Shown here one piece after another: positions 61,770-64,000 of a stretch of 64,000 nt of DNA (positions are counted from its first letter, which is position 1; every line of letters starts with the position of its first letter). The translations under genes were made by a program, and so were the position numbers. The DNA lies in contig NC_058044.1 of the NCBI RefSeq assembly GCF_020085105.1, forward strand, positions 25,727,206 to 25,791,205. The letters run 5' to 3'. Source of the DNA: Siniperca chuatsi (lineage: Eukaryota > Chordata > Actinopteri > Centrarchiformes > Sinipercidae). Below the pieces are notes generated by a model that worked only from the letters and a program-made list of their open reading frames with translations, was not told the origin of the DNA and did no database searches.

Positions 61770-64000
61770 ATCTTTTATCATCAATTGACTGTTGATGAAA
61801 GTATAAGTGAATTGATAATTTAGCTCTAAAAGCTCTTAAATATAATTTTTTTTGAGATATACAAAGTTTGTTTAAAGCCAGACTAAATTACTTTTAATGG
61901 GGAAAAAACATAATCTTCCTCTTACAAGTACAAAGCTAATTCATAAGCAATAAAATTCACCTTTTCACAATTTAGCACATTCAGGGATTTTACAGCTACA
62001 ACCTCATTTGGTCTGGTATGACCAGTAGCTTATGGTGGCTAATTTTGAGAACCATCATTTACTAAAAGTGTGCTTCAGGTTTGATTCAATAAACATTTTA
62101 AACCTTCATCACAACTCTTTCATTCACGTTTCCTACTGGTGTAATTATTGTGTTTTTCATTCAACATCTGCACCATACCACCGTTTTCAGGTTGCAAGGT
62201 TTGATGACAGACTGACTTCATACATTTGTGAATAGAGACTAGCAGAGATACAATCAAGAACCAAGCAGATCATTTTATTAGACACACTGTGCACATACTG
62301 CATGATTCATCATCACCAATGAAAATGTTAAATGAATGTTTTTTTTTTCCTTTTCCTTCCTCTAATCACCATACAAGTTAAGGGCTAATTTATTAATTAA
62401 CTTATTCTTTATTCACATTTGTTTTTGAATCTAAGTATTACTTTAGCCACTGCCCTCATCTGTTTTTATCACATAATTTCCAGAGGTCCACCCCTCGTAT
62501 TTACTCCCCTTACATTCCCATGAGAGCAAAGGGGAAAGAGAAACACAGTGGGGGGAAATCGTAGAGTCATTTGTAGTCATATCTTCTATAAAAAAACATC
62601 CCCTCTGCAGAAGCACTGAAATACAGAAGTGGTGAGCGCTTAATTTTTAGCACTTCCAATGATGGCATGAACCATATGTGCTTATCTCATGAATTCAGGA
62701 GTTTTGTCAGAACATTTGGTTGCATTTCAGGAAGGTGTAGCTTGTACAGATACACACCAGCCATTAGTAATCAGAGGTAATACTTAAAGATGCCTCCTCA
62801 TAGTGCTCAGTAATCTGTCAGGTAGTGGTAGAGACAGGCGTGACTGGGAGAGGTCTTGTGACACTTTCATCAATACTCACTGCCGTGAAACCACTAATAT
62901 ATAGAGACTGGGAGAGAAGGCTTTTAGTCAGACAACCACAAGCAACTCAATTCTGTCCGGCAGTGAAACGGTTAAACTGCACTTTTGCTTTTTCTGCCTC
63001 CCAGCTGTCTGGTATTACTGGTGGAGTCTGGTGCCCAGAAATGAGGTGGAGGGTGTTATCACTGAATCAGATGTGTATGATAGTATTCATCAGGCGGTGT
63101 GTAAAAAGATCTCTGCTTGGCTTTGAGTTTTTCTCTAGAAAACAGCCTCCTTTTGTTCCATGTGTCTCATCTTCTCTCTTTATCTATCTGTCGGTCGTTC
63201 TGTCTGTCTCTTTTTCACTACCTGTGTACATGCATGCATTACGTGTGCTTTGCTGAGCATGTTGTTTGCCCTTGGGGTGTTTTTTTTATGTAAAATATGT
63301 GTATTTAAAATTCTGTCCAGAGGCAACACTTGACTCTTGTTTACTCTGCAGGAACATATAGGTGCACACACAATAATGCTGAGATAAAGTCTTCTTTTCA
63401 TGTAGTTGCTTGATGAAACCAAACACACATGCAGACACTGTTGTTCTGCAGACACTCAGCTAATTGACCCTTTGCTAAGCCCTGCTGTTCTTCCATTGTA
63501 ACCTTGCTAGATGCATTGATTTACCACTGGAGGTTCATATTATTTTTGACTCAATGAGTCTTTCATTTTAGACAGAAATAGACAAAAGCAGGCCTCTTAT
63601 TTCTAACAGACGACCGTCAATTTTGTCGGCTGAAATAACGACTGCAGCAAGCTAGCAGATTTTATCATCTGCAGCTAGCTAGCTAATTAACGCTAACTTG
63701 AAAACTTCCTCCTTCTTGTTTTAAAGGGGGAACTCTGTAAAATGCACTTAAATATGTTCATAATGGCTGCATACACGATAAAGGCCTAATCCTAAAAGAC
63801 TGAAGCTAAAGCTACATGTCCCAGAGAAACAGTCAGTATCCTTACCAGTTATTCACTCTAACCCAACCTTGTTTGGATGCCAAATGTCAAAAAGTATATT
63901 TCACTTTTACAAGAGAAATAAGGCTTTAAGGATGAGGACTAACTGATGAGTTTGACAAATGTAACGCTATCTCGGCTAACCAGTTTGGCTGAAGTTGATG
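61770..64000. other. Intergenic, no gene recognised
   Basis: A 143-codon open frame at 62825-63256 (plus) has no recognised domain and no splice support and was not called. TCTATCTGTCGG/TGTCTGTC simple sequence lies near 63181-63212, and a GCTAGCTAGC-rich patch at 63650-63690. Confidence 0.5.

Noticed and set aside
62825-63256. 143-codon plus-strand open frame
   Set aside because: No recognised domain, no splice or promoter support, and simple-sequence content near its end.

Overview
The window is vertebrate nuclear DNA and almost certainly from a ray-finned, probably percomorph, fish. The genes are intron-bearing vertebrate orthologues, the spacers are A+T-rich and full of short nonautonomous DNA transposons, tRNA-derived SINEs and LINE 3' ends typical of teleosts, and no bacterial features are present. 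Five protein-coding genes can be supported, four of them by exon-by-exon reading frames: ptger1 (minus, partial, 0.7-3.2 kb), wiz (minus, 31.9-39.0 kb), a HIPK-like kinase (plus, 40.2-43.1 kb), prdx2 (plus, 46.0-50.2 kb) and junb (minus, 51.7-53.0 kb). The human counterparts PTGER1, WIZ, PRDX2 and JUNB all lie on chromosome 19p13, so this is a conserved synteny block, with prdx2 and junb tail-to-tail as in mammals.

Layout. 1-3.3 kb: the coding exon of ptger1 through TM6, a 5' noncoding exon and a TATA promoter; the last exon lies off the left edge. 3.3-31.9 kb: a long gene-free interval of repeats, including a palindromic element present twice, a hAT-like fragment, two back-to-back SINEs and an exact 63-bp direct duplication. 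31.9-39.0 kb: wiz, eight coding exons and 786 codons before the stop, encoding five WIZ-type C2H2 fingers plus the C-terminal finger; its introns hold nested transposons. 40.2-43.1 kb: the kinase, nine exons and 457 aa, one of whose introns is almost entirely a perfect 51-copy TATC microsatellite. 43.2-45.8 kb: transposon remnants. 46.0-50.2 kb: prdx2, 197 aa with both catalytic cysteines. 50.3-51.2 kb: a dense cluster of signal-responsive motifs between prdx2 and junb (ISRE, kappaB, STAT, CArG/SRE and several CRE sites). 51.7-53.1 kb: intronless junb and its TATA/CCAAT/CRE promoter. 53.1-64 kb: no gene recognised.

The genes do not form an operon-like system. They are a GPCR for prostaglandin E2, a G9a/GLP-associated chromatin zinc-finger protein, a CMGC-group kinase, a peroxidase and an immediate-early AP-1 factor. 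The two most notable observations are (i) the SRE/CRE/STAT/kappaB cluster downstream of junb, in the position of the inducible 3' enhancer known for mammalian JunB, and (ii) the microsatellite intron of the kinase, whose 222-nt length is a multiple of three and free of stop codons, so its retention would insert an in-frame tetrapeptide-repeat segment into the kinase domain. All coordinates of exons come from hand reading of frames and splice sites; no database search was possible.
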